The notes beneath the pieces are model-generated. The model saw nothing but the letters and a program-made list of their open reading frames with translations. It ran no database searches and had not been told where the DNA came from. DNA of 39,348 nt from a virus: positions 1-39,348 of IMG/VR virus record IMGVR_UViG_3300002143_000005; one strand, given 5' to 3'. The position numbers and the translations under genes are program-made. Shown in pieces: positions 21,549 to 28,806 of the stretch (positions are counted from its first letter, which is position 1; each line of letters begins with the position of its first letter).

Positions 21549-22139
21549 TTATTTACCCATAAACAACTCTAGACCAGACATTTTCTTAATACGTTTTTCT
21601 TTTTTAACAAAGTCTTTAACCTTAGTGTCTTGAGTACGAACCTTGTCAATACGTTCACGTAAGTAATCTATGAACTGGCGTTCTGAGTCATGCATCTCAC
21701 CTAATTGTGAAGTATCATAATGCATAAGTTGTTCAACATCAGCATTATCTAAATATTTCCATTTGATGTCTTGTTGTTTCTTTTCTTTTGCAATACGACG
21801 TAAGAACGCATAAAAGGCAATCTGAGTAAAATATGCGAAAGCGTTTGGTAACCCTGTTCTGGTTGTTGTATCGATATCGTAGTTCATAATTGCTTTTAAA
21901 CAATTCTCAACTGCATCCATCACCATCTCTTCACGATATGTGTATCTGTTAAAGTTTATCTTAGTAGATAATCCATCACATATTTTTAAAAACGCACCAC
22001 CAATGTAATTGGGTACGATTGGCGAATCCCTACCCTCTGCTTGGGCTAATCTAAATTCTCGTACATAATCTACACATGCTTGCGAAAATTCTTTATTATT
22101 AACATAATGTGGTCTTTTTCTAATGCTATCTTGGGACAT
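21549..22139 (-). CDS. 55: Late-transcription sigma factor (gp55)
   Basis: 196 aa (T4 185). It shares with T4 gp55 the VNNKEF start, the IG...ICDGLSTKINFNRYT segment, REEMVMDAVENCLKAIMNYD (sigma region 2-like core) and NAFAYFTQIAFYAFLRRIAKEKK. It directs host RNA polymerase to TATAAATA promoters, and its clamp-binding tail would be GLELFMGK (T4 gp55 has an SLDFLYE-type tail). It is the first gene after an early-type promoter at 22176-22204, giving an early-to-late switch. Confidence 0.92.
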   Translation of the reverse strand: MSQDSIRKRPHYVNNKEFSQACVDYVREFRLAQAEGRDSPIVPNYIGGAFLKICDGLSTKINFNRYTYREEMVMDAVENCLKAIMNYDIDTTTRTGLPNAFAYFTQIAFYAFLRRIAKEKKQQDIKWKYLDNADVEQLMHYDTSQLGEMHDSERQFIDYLRERIDKVRTQDTKVKDFVKKEKRIKKMSGLELFMGK

Positions 22140-22175
22140 ATATGTAACCCTTTCATTTCAAATGTTTGAATATAC

Positions 22176-22204
22176 ATTATACCATAATTATAATAAAAAT
22201 GCAA
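22176..22204 (-). promoter_or_regulatory. Sigma70-type promoter of the gp55 operon
   Basis: Minus strand: -35 TTGCAT (22204-22199), 17-nt spacer, -10 TATAAT (22181-22176). Start about 22169; AAAGGG precedes the gp55 ATG. The near-late element CATAAATA (22237-22230) lies farther upstream. Confidence 0.75.
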
Positions 22205-22218
22205 TTGTTATTTAACAC

Positions 22219-22247
22219 TTGCCAGAATTCTATTTATGTGGTATAAT
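22219..22247 (+). promoter_or_regulatory. Possible plus-strand sigma70 promoter
   Basis: Plus strand: TTGCCA (22219-22224), 17-nt spacer, TATAAT (22242-22247) preceded by TGG, an extended -10. All supported genes here lie on the minus strand, so a transcript starting about 22254 would be antisense to the LSm-like gene and uvsW. No convincing plus-strand gene follows. Could be coincidence in AT-rich DNA. Confidence 0.45.
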
Positions 22248-22278
22248 AACATAGTGCTCCAGCAGGGTAGTAGCTACA

Positions 22279-22746
22279 TTAATGTTTATAACCACTAATA
22301 TCATTTATAAACGATGTGATCAATTCTGATTCGTTAAGTTCATCTTCAACATGATTAACTGTACCTTGATTAGCAATTGCAGATAACTTTACAATGTTTG
22401 CTAACATTTCTAAATCATTATTATCAGCAGTTTTACCATTAGCCTCCGACTTCTTGACATTGTTAGCGGTAACTAATCTACAGAAGAATACCTTAGCATC
22501 GAATGTAATTCCAGAAGATGTTAGTATATGTGATTTAGATAAACTAAAGTATTGTTGTTCAGACAAAGGAAACCATTCAGAGTATGCATTACCCATAGAT
22601 TGAGTCTTTTCAATTATTAATGGATCTTTAATAGCATATTCATCATCATACTCTTGTAGTATTTCTGCTATGATATGTTCACCAGATATTAATCTAAACT
22701 CTTGAATGTCTAGTTCTGCTATGTATTGTTTTAAATCATCACTCAT
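22279..22746 (-). CDS. Conserved-type hypothetical protein, LSm-like N-terminal half
   Basis: 155 aa. Residues 15-45 (FRLISGEHIIAEILQEYDDEYAIKDPLII) read as the strongly bent five-strand pattern of Sm-like folds: F/V-x-L-x-(S/T)-G-E-x-I-x-A-E-V. Phage proteins of this type sit near uvsW in marine T4-like genomes. The second half is a polar helical region (about 110-150). It may bind RNA, but that is inference; no catalytic motif. Overlaps the end of uvsW by eight bases. Confidence 0.7.
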   Translation of the reverse strand: MSDDLKQYIAELDIQEFRLISGEHIIAEILQEYDDEYAIKDPLIIEKTQSMGNAYSEWFPLSEQQYFSLSKSHILTSSGITFDAKVFFCRLVTANNVKKSEANGKTADNNDLEMLANIVKLSAIANQGTVNHVEDELNESELITSFINDISGYKH

Positions 22747-24265
22747 TATCTAACTTTACCTCTATTATTTTATAGTCAAACTTCTCTTTAGTATATATTT
22801 TAATACGTTCAGCAGCATGTTCTAATGTAAAGTTCTTTTTACTTTTCCAATGAAGATCATCGGCTAGATCAAATACCTTTGTCCCTATACCATTATCAGA
22901 TTTACGTAGACCCCTTCCAATAGATTGTAGAATTTTTATTTGGGATTTAGATGGAGATGCAAATATAATATTGTGTAGGTTACGAATATTTATACCAGTT
23001 GAGAATGTCCCTGAAGATGCAACTATAATTGCATCAGTCTCATTCTCAGTTAATGCACGAATGTTTTCCCTACTCTCAACATCAGTTGCACCAGATACAA
23101 AAAATATCTTACGAGTAGATTTTGGATTCTCTGCAACTTTCTCTTGAATATCCCTGAATAACGGAACACCATGTTTCTCAACAAATTGAAACAATACCAA
23201 AGTGTTACCATCTTGTGCTAGTGCAAGGTTCTTTATAAACCTATTACGTGCTGGATTAGTTACAATATACTCTAATTCTTTTTGATATTCTAGTTTATGA
23301 TTTGCTTTACAAATCTCATCACTATATTTCATTAATAGAATTGTTACATGTAGATCAGACAATGATTGTTGGTCAATTAATTCTCTTGTTGTAGTTACTT
23401 TAAATACTTTACCAAATAATCCTTCTAGTACTAATTTATGTGTTTGAGTACCATCTAAAGTACCAGTTGTACCGTATCGATATTTACAGTCACGCAATTT
23501 CTCAAGTATAGATGTTAATGACTTTGCTTTAAATGTATGAGCTTCATCACCAACTACAAAACCAAATTGTTCGAACCAAGCGCCTGGAAGTTTATAGATA
23601 GATTGCCAAGTAGTTATGATGACCTTTGCATCGGTAATCTTTTCTTTTCCAGAGTATATCTTATGCATATCAGTATCACCAAAACTATCATCGTATGAAC
23701 TGTAATCAAGAAAATCAGATTTCATTTGTTCTACTAATGAAGTAGTAGGTACAATGATTAATGCTTTTTGTTTTGGATCTGTCTCTAAGAATAATCTCAT
23801 TAAGATGTATATGATAAGAGATTTACCAGATGCAGTTGGGCTTAACAATACTGCACGATTTTGTTCCATTGCATATTTAACTGCAAGTACTTGATATTCT
23901 CTTGGTGTGATTGGTTGATTTTTTGAATGAAGATTTAAAGAAGTTATAAACTCATTTAGAAAATCACCATTAACGTGTTCAGTGACATCGGGTAATCCAT
24001 ATTGATCATTCATATCATATTGGATTTCAATTTCTCTTACTTCGGCATACTCTTTTACATAAGGTAATAAGCCAATGTACAACTCTTTAGTTAGTTGATT
24101 ATATAACCGAATCTTACCATCCCAAATCTTGTTACGAAATGCTGGCATAAATTTATAACCTGGAACATAGAATTCAAAGAACTGCGATAGTTCCATTGCA
24201 GTTCCAGGATCTGTATAGACTTGGAGAAATACTTCATTCTTCTTTTTTATTATTAATTTATCCAT
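22739..24265 (-). CDS. uvsW: UvsW RNA-DNA / recombination helicase
   Basis: 508 aa (T4 503). Superfamily 2 motifs: Q-like PREYQVLAVKYA, I LLSPTASGKSLIIY, II VVGDEAHTF, III YGTTGTLDGT, V ASSGTFSTGINIRNL and VI QSIGRGLRKSDNG. The N-terminal 80 residues match the UvsW DNA-binding domain (YVPGYKFMPAFRNKIWDGKIRLYN). It unwinds R-loops and branched DNA, switching T4 from origin to recombination-dependent replication. Confidence 0.96.
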   Translation of the reverse strand: MDKLIIKKKNEVFLQVYTDPGTAMELSQFFEFYVPGYKFMPAFRNKIWDGKIRLYNQLTKELYIGLLPYVKEYAEVREIEIQYDMNDQYGLPDVTEHVNGDFLNEFITSLNLHSKNQPITPREYQVLAVKYAMEQNRAVLLSPTASGKSLIIYILMRLFLETDPKQKALIIVPTTSLVEQMKSDFLDYSSYDDSFGDTDMHKIYSGKEKITDAKVIITTWQSIYKLPGAWFEQFGFVVGDEAHTFKAKSLTSILEKLRDCKYRYGTTGTLDGTQTHKLVLEGLFGKVFKVTTTRELIDQQSLSDLHVTILLMKYSDEICKANHKLEYQKELEYIVTNPARNRFIKNLALAQDGNTLVLFQFVEKHGVPLFRDIQEKVAENPKSTRKIFFVSGATDVESRENIRALTENETDAIIVASSGTFSTGINIRNLHNIIFASPSKSQIKILQSIGRGLRKSDNGIGTKVFDLADDLHWKSKKNFTLEHAAERIKIYTKEKFDYKIIEVKLDNE

Positions 24266-24274
24266 TATATAATA

Positions 24275-24727
24275 TTATGCACCAGAAGTGAATTGTCTCC
24301 ATTTAATCATATTACCTATTGTCTGGTGACGCCAAGTGATGTTGGTCATAATAGATTCTAAAGTTTCTATTGTTGATTGTATGTAATCAATTCCAGCTTG
24401 TGACTTTTGCAAATCAGGGTCTGAATCATAGAAATACCCTAGATCGCTTTTCAATGGTTTTCTTGCACCTTTAAATGGGTTATAGTCCCATCCACGTTCA
24501 TCCATCTCACTTTTTTCCATCACCCCAGTATAATATAACCACTTATCACGTAATAATATTTTTTGCTGCATATCCTTACGTTTCAACTGTAGTTTAGATA
24601 CAGTTAGAAGTTCTAAGTATTTTGCGTGTAGTTTGGGGGTTAGTCTTGAGGATTCGTCAAGATTCATTTCTTCAATCTCTGCGTCTCGTTTCCACATCTC
24701 AATGATGTCATCTATCGTCATGCTCAT
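24275..24727 (-). CDS. uvsY: UvsY recombination mediator
   Basis: 150 aa (T4 137). It shares the small helical layout of UvsY: an acidic N terminus (IDDIIEMWKRDAEIEE), HAKYLELLTVSKLQLKRKDMQQKILLRDKWLYYTG and a C terminus QTIGNMIKWRQFTSGA corresponding to the T4 IKHIQDMRAFEAGK end. UvsY helps UvsX load onto gp32-coated ssDNA. Placement just upstream of uvsW, as in T4, supports the call. Confidence 0.85.
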   Translation of the reverse strand: MSMTIDDIIEMWKRDAEIEEMNLDESSRLTPKLHAKYLELLTVSKLQLKRKDMQQKILLRDKWLYYTGVMEKSEMDERGWDYNPFKGARKPLKSDLGYFYDSDPDLQKSQAGIDYIQSTIETLESIMTNITWRHQTIGNMIKWRQFTSGA

Positions 24728-24756
24728 AATAAAAACTCCAATTCAATAAATTAGCT

Positions 24757-24785
24757 ATTATACACTATATATTAATTATGTACAA
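24757..24785 (-). promoter_or_regulatory. Probable promoter of uvsY-uvsW
   Basis: Minus strand: -10 TATAAT (24762-24757), 17-nt spacer, weak -35 TTGTAC (24785-24780) that overlaps the end of the tube-like gene. This is the boundary between structural genes and the recombination operon. Confidence 0.5.
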
Positions 24786-25299
24786 CTGGTAAACTCAATG
24801 GTATTTGTTGGAACCCAGCAGTATCAAACCCTGGAGTTACTATATAGTAATCATATCTAAATGTTACTGTAAACGATGCATATTGAATTTCGGTTGCACC
24901 AACGTCAAATGCAATTCCAGACATACTATTAGGATAACAGTTTTTAAAATCAATAGACCTTGTTTCATTGTTAGAACTGTTTAATATAATTAATGATGCA
25001 TCACATATTAAATTTGAATTTTGATTTTTATCAACTGTCTCGTTTAACCATTTATATATTGCGGCAAAATTATCCATCTTTTCATCGCAAAGAATGTTTG
25101 TAGTAAATGGATCATACATTAACTTATCACCACCCATCATAAGATTTAATTTAGGTGTAGCATATTGCGCCTCACCAACTGATACAGTAGGTAAATCAAC
25201 CGATTGTAGGAAAAACTCTAAACCTTTTAATTCTGGTTTAGCAAATATCATCTTAAACCCAGTCGGACTTAAAAGGTTAATGTTTACATCTATTGCCAT
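24772..25299 (-). CDS. Tail-tube-like (gp19-type) structural paralogue
   Basis: 175 aa, the same length as gp19 further upstream. It shares its order of features: an N-terminal segment contacting a hydrophobic patch (PTGFKMIFAKPELKGLEFFLQSVDLP), a central FTTNILCDEKMDNFAAIYKWLNETV that parallels the tube WTVTIVND...RNAMERWMNG, and a late NCYPNSMSGIAFDV...IQYASFTVTFRYDYY that parallels GVWPSMISSIELSY...EEFTVEFQIAYW. This fits a second tube-fold protein, such as a tube initiator, baseplate or capsid-proximal component. It follows gp23 across a terminator and has its own late promoter. Confidence 0.7.
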   Translation of the reverse strand: MAIDVNINLLSPTGFKMIFAKPELKGLEFFLQSVDLPTVSVGEAQYATPKLNLMMGGDKLMYDPFTTNILCDEKMDNFAAIYKWLNETVDKNQNSNLICDASLIILNSSNNETRSIDFKNCYPNSMSGIAFDVGATEIQYASFTVTFRYDYYIVTPGFDTAGFQQIPLSLPVVHN

Positions 25300-25330
25300 T
25301 TTGGATAATCTCCATGTTCATATGTAATAG

Positions 25331-25338
25331 TATTTATA
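25331..25338 (-). promoter_or_regulatory. Late promoter TATAAATA of the tube-like gene
   Basis: Exact minus-strand element directly after the gp23 terminator and about 30 bases before the ATG at 25299. Confidence 0.7.
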
Positions 25339-25342
25339 CAAT

Positions 25343-25372
25343 AAAAAAGGGGAACCGAAGTCCCCCTTTTTA
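25343..25372 (-). terminator. Major-capsid-gene terminator with cUUCGg tetraloop
   Basis: On the minus strand: A-run, GGGG, a G-U wobble, A-U and C-G pairs, the loop UUCG closed by C-G, then CCCC and a six-base U-run. cUUCGg is an exceptionally stable RNA tetraloop. It lies about 25 bases after the gp23 stop and should end the abundant capsid message. Confidence 0.85.
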
Positions 25373-25381
25373 GTTTACTTA

Positions 25382-25403
25382 GTTTAATCTTTTTAGATTA
25401 AAC
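25382..25403 (-). terminator. Second hairpin spanning the gp23 stop codon
   Basis: Perfect 9-bp stem GTTTAATCT (25382-25390) / AGATTAAAC (25395-25403) with a 4-base loop. It contains the gp23 stop codon (25398-25400). It precedes the cUUCGg terminator and may protect the 3' end. Confidence 0.6.
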
Positions 25404-26690
25404 GCTTGCCATCAATCCGTCTACACGGAAAATGCGATAGTAAGAGTTAGCACGATTTGTTCCAGCATTGTCAACCGCAGATGCCCCAGCAAATGGGTTA
25501 GCAACCATACCGTAGCGAGTCTTGAAACCAATTTTAGGTTGGAATGAATTCTCACCAACAGCACGAACCATTGTCAATGGAACGTATGGGCAATAGAAAA
25601 TACCAGCATCATATGCTGAAGTACCACGATAGCCAACAGTAACATAGTCAACTGATGCATATGGATCAATATAGACCTTTGTGCGACCATTCAATACACC
25701 GGCAAAAGTATTACCTGTATCATCAACATTCAAAGAAGTTGACAAAGCAGGAGTGTAATCCAACATACCAGCAGCGGCTAAAGCAGAAGCAACATCTGAA
25801 GAACAGACGATGAAATTACCTTTACCACGACGTGTCTCTTTAGCGATTACGTTTGCTTCACGTTCTATTTGCATCAACATACCTTTGAATTTCTCAACAG
25901 ACCAACGACCATCGGCATCAGTAGTTAGATCAAATACACCAGCAGTGGCCACATTTGATTGTTGAGCACCAGCTTTAGCTTTAACGTTGATAGTACGGAT
26001 AACTTCACGGTTGATTTCAGAAAGAATTTCTGCGGACAGAATGTTTGCCAATTCAGACTCAGCGTCTAAACCATGAACAGCTTTTAAGTCTTGTGCGAGT
26101 TCCATAGTATACTCAGCTTTCAAAGCACGTGTCTTTGCAGTCACAGTTGCTTTTTCGATTGAGAATGCCATTTCACCAAATGTAAGATCTTCACCAGCAG
26201 CAGTAGACATACCTCCACCAACACCGAAAGCGTCATTAACGCCATCAGCAGGAGTAGTATCAGTACCACCTAATGAAGAAGAATCTTCAGCGTGAGTACC
26301 AGTACCAGAGAAAGCAGTATTTGCTTCGTTGTACAAAGCTTCAGTACCACCTTGTGTGGAGTACTTGCTCTTCATTGCGAAAATCAAACCTGTTGGGCCA
26401 GACATAGGTTGTACACCGGCGATATCATAAGCGATAAGGTTAGGCATAGAACGGCGGACCAAAGAGATCAAGATTGGATCCCAGTTATCAACACCGGAAC
26501 CAGTAGAGTTAGCAGGTGCTGCTTCGTTTAGACTATAAGATTGTTGACCACGCTCTTCACGCATAGCTTTTTCTTGGTTTTCCAAGACTACAGCTAAAAC
26601 AGATTTACGGTATCCATCTTTGATTGGGGAAAGATCAGCGTGCTCGATTACTGGAGCCCATTTTTCTTGTAATTTTTCTGCATTGAACAT
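25398..26690 (-). CDS. 23: Major capsid protein (gp23)
   Basis: 430 aa. HK97-fold T4-type capsid protein: NWDPILISLVRRSMPNLIAYDIAGVQPMSGPTGLIFAMKS is the typical segment, followed by LKAEYTMELAQDLKAVHGLDAE, NVIAKETRRGKGNFIV and the end TRYGMVANPFA...ANSYYRIFRV. The N-terminal propeptide probably ends at SLNE56 before AAPA, matching the (L/I)xE cleavage rule of the gp21 protease. It is the penultimate gene of the head operon before the tandem hairpins. Confidence 0.97.
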   Translation of the reverse strand: MFNAEKLQEKWAPVIEHADLSPIKDGYRKSVLAVVLENQEKAMREERGQQSYSLNEAAPANSTGSGVDNWDPILISLVRRSMPNLIAYDIAGVQPMSGPTGLIFAMKSKYSTQGGTEALYNEANTAFSGTGTHAEDSSSLGGTDTTPADGVNDAFGVGGGMSTAAGEDLTFGEMAFSIEKATVTAKTRALKAEYTMELAQDLKAVHGLDAESELANILSAEILSEINREVIRTINVKAKAGAQQSNVATAGVFDLTTDADGRWSVEKFKGMLMQIEREANVIAKETRRGKGNFIVCSSDVASALAAAGMLDYTPALSTSLNVDDTGNTFAGVLNGRTKVYIDPYASVDYVTVGYRGTSAYDAGIFYCPYVPLTMVRAVGENSFQPKIGFKTRYGMVANPFAGASAVDNAGTNRANSYYRIFRVDGLMASV

Positions 26691-26709
26691 TTATTGTTCT
26701 CCTATTGGG

Positions 26710-27855
26710 TTATTTGGTAGTTCTAGAGATAGCATTAGTATAAAGAGACATTATTGGGCTATTAATTCCAATTTCAGTACCCTTTTCATCTGTTGCTAGG
26801 TCAGTTGTTTCATCAACGACTGAAGTTTTCTTTGTCTTAAAATAAGATTCTTTAATAACAGTAACTTTCTTAACGAAAGTTTCTTCTGATTCAAAATCGA
26901 TATCTTCGACAAGTGACTTCAATTTAGCGGCATCAATCTCAACCATTCCAGAAGTTGCTTCCACAACAATCTGTTCACGGCGTAAGTCTGTGACCTGCTC
27001 TGACAATTTAATATTGTTTTCAGTTGACTTGTTTAATTGATCTTCAAGTTCGTTTACCTTTGTAGCAAGGTCATCAACTAAGTTATACTTAGTTTCTGGC
27101 ACATCTACATAGTGTTGTTCAAACAAGCCTTTTAAACCATTGATGAACGATTCTGCAATCTCAGCACGGAGGCCGGTTTCAACTGCAAGTTTGTTTTCTT
27201 CCATCCACGATTCTACAACATATGACAAGTATCCATCAACCTTTTCGACCAAATCAGTTTTGATTTGTTCTATTTCTTCAGAAAGTTCAGTAGTATACTG
27301 TTCTTCTAAACGGCTAATCTCAGCAGACAACTTAGATTTGACGGCAGTTTCAAATATGATACTAGCCTTCTCTTTAAAATCTTCAGATAAATCAGCATCT
27401 TCAGATACAAGTGCGTTTAGATCTTCTTGGAAGTCGATCTTTACTTCTACTTGCAGTTCTTCTGATACTATTTCTTCTGATACTATTTCTTCGGTTGTTT
27501 CTACAGAGGTTTCTTGGACACTAACCAATTTGTCGTAAGCTGAAGATAATTCTTCTTTAGTCATCTTAGACATTTGCTGATAAGCTGCGTTGATTAGACC
27601 AGCCTTAGTTTTTGGTTGTACTGCCTTTTTAGATGCGGACTTTTTAATTGTGTCTGCAACTTCATCGGCGGCCATAGCACCATTAACTTCTTTTTCAGCG
27701 TCTGCGGCTTCTTCTACAGTATCAGCACTTTGTTCGGCGATTACAGTTTCCTCATCAGAAACTTCAACTACCGTATCAATTTGCTCATCCTGGAGTTCTT
27801 CCACAAGAATGTCTTGCTCTTGATCAATTACTTGATCTAACTGCGTTTTCGACAT
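26710..27855 (-). CDS. 22: Prohead scaffold core protein (gp22)
   Basis: 381 aa from the ATG at 27855; the ATG two codons earlier (27861) is only one base from AGGAG, whereas the inner one has ideal spacing. Very acidic, Glu/Val-rich and helical (DQVIDQEQDILVEELQDEQ; LKSLVEDIDFESEETFVKKV). Position between the gp21 protease and gp23, as in T4, identifies the scaffold. It is assembled inside the prohead and degraded by gp21. A 15-bp tandem repeat (27457-27486) encodes EIVSE twice. Confidence 0.9.
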   Translation of the reverse strand: MSKTQLDQVIDQEQDILVEELQDEQIDTVVEVSDEETVIAEQSADTVEEAADAEKEVNGAMAADEVADTIKKSASKKAVQPKTKAGLINAAYQQMSKMTKEELSSAYDKLVSVQETSVETTEEIVSEEIVSEELQVEVKIDFQEDLNALVSEDADLSEDFKEKASIIFETAVKSKLSAEISRLEEQYTTELSEEIEQIKTDLVEKVDGYLSYVVESWMEENKLAVETGLRAEIAESFINGLKGLFEQHYVDVPETKYNLVDDLATKVNELEDQLNKSTENNIKLSEQVTDLRREQIVVEATSGMVEIDAAKLKSLVEDIDFESEETFVKKVTVIKESYFKTKKTSVVDETTDLATDEKGTEIGINSPIMSLYTNAISRTTK

Positions 27856-27873
27856 TAGCATACTCCTATAAGG

Positions 27874-28524
27874 TTAAAGTTTTGAGAGGAAATCTTGAAA
27901 GATCTGTAACTTCGCTTCTGCAAGCTTGTTTAAAGGAGCCCTTTTAATTTCTGTCTCATATTTCTCAATTTGCTGAGGTTTTAGCATACCGTTTTCCCAT
28001 ATCCATTCGACACCTTCCATGATTCCATTTACGAAAGCTTCAGGTGCGGAAGGATCTTGCACAATATCTACGGTTGATAACATAAAGTCTGGTTGTACAT
28101 ACATTACGCCATCTCTGCCTTTCTCAAGACTACCCATACCACGACTAGAGACTCCCAATTGCACACCACCTTCGAGTAGACCTTGAACGATCTTTCCCAT
28201 AGGGGTATTCAATATGGTAGCCTTTCCTATTACATCATTGCCCTCAAATTTGAGTTTAGTGATGCGATGCGAAACTTTATCTAAGTTAATTGTTGGGCCT
28301 TCTGGATGATTCAATTCACCTACTGCACGACCTTTATTAACTTGTTCTGTGACATATTTGTTCACAGCTGATTCCATTATTTCTTTTTTATATACACGCC
28401 CATTACGATTAGGTGCTTCTGCTTGCATGAATACACCTTCAATGATGTAACCTTTAGTTCCATCTTTTTTTGATTCGGTGATAACATTAATGTCACCGTC
28501 AATGTGTTCTGTAATGAGTTTCAT
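27874..28524 (-). CDS. 21: Prohead maturation protease (gp21)
   Basis: 216 aa (T4 212). Serine-protease features of the gp21/U9-like family: IEGVFMQAEAPNRNGRVYKKEIM at the N terminus, catalytic His73 in GELNHPEG and catalytic Ser in GVSSRGMGS (126-127). It cleaves scaffold and capsid proteins at (L/I)xE sites. Lies between the 65-aa core gene and gp22. Confidence 0.95.
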   Translation of the reverse strand: MKLITEHIDGDINVITESKKDGTKGYIIEGVFMQAEAPNRNGRVYKKEIMESAVNKYVTEQVNKGRAVGELNHPEGPTINLDKVSHRITKLKFEGNDVIGKATILNTPMGKIVQGLLEGGVQLGVSSRGMGSLEKGRDGVMYVQPDFMLSTVDIVQDPSAPEAFVNGIMEGVEWIWENGMLKPQQIEKYETEIKRAPLNKLAEAKLQIFQDFLSKL

Positions 28525-28551
28525 TTATTTCCAATAAATTTAAGTTTATTT

Positions 28552-28749
28552 TTATTCTTCTTCTGAAGAAACTTTTTCTTCATCGGAAGGTACTACATCA
28601 TTATAAATTTTACTTGCAATCTCAATTCTACGAGAATCCATTTCACTACTTAATCTGTCCTGTAGAGCTGCATTAAATGAAACTGCCGCTGATGTAAAAT
28701 CTTTTTCACCAACTGAATCTATCATTGCTCTAATATGTGTATTACTCAT
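28552..28749 (-). CDS. Small prohead core protein (gp67/gp68-like)
   Basis: 65 aa, with MSNTHIRAMIDSVGEKDF at the start and an acidic end (PSDEEKVSSEEE). In T4 two small core genes (67 and 68) occupy the interval between gp20 and gp21; here one gene does. Helical and charged like core proteins; sequence is too short for a firm choice between gp67 and gp68. Preceded by a late promoter at 28786-28793. Confidence 0.7.
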   Translation of the reverse strand: MSNTHIRAMIDSVGEKDFTSAAVSFNAALQDRLSSEMDSRRIEIASKIYNDVVPSDEEKVSSEEE

Positions 28750-28785
28750 TCATTTACTCCAAAATATATTTTACACTAGTTAATC

Positions 28786-28793
28786 TATTTATA
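28786..28793 (-). promoter_or_regulatory. Late promoter TATAAATA of the core-protease-scaffold-capsid operon
   Basis: Exact minus-strand element between gp20 and the 65-aa core gene, about 37 bases before its ATG. It gives gp21, gp22 and gp23 transcription independent of gp20. Confidence 0.72.
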
Positions 28794-28806
28794 CAAAATA
28801 GATTCT

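Noticed and set aside
27140-27538. 132-aa Ser-rich plus-strand reading frame
   Set aside because: Arises as the complement of the Glu-rich gp22 scaffold gene (GAA/GAT read backwards as TTC/ATC and TCT/TCA); no signals.
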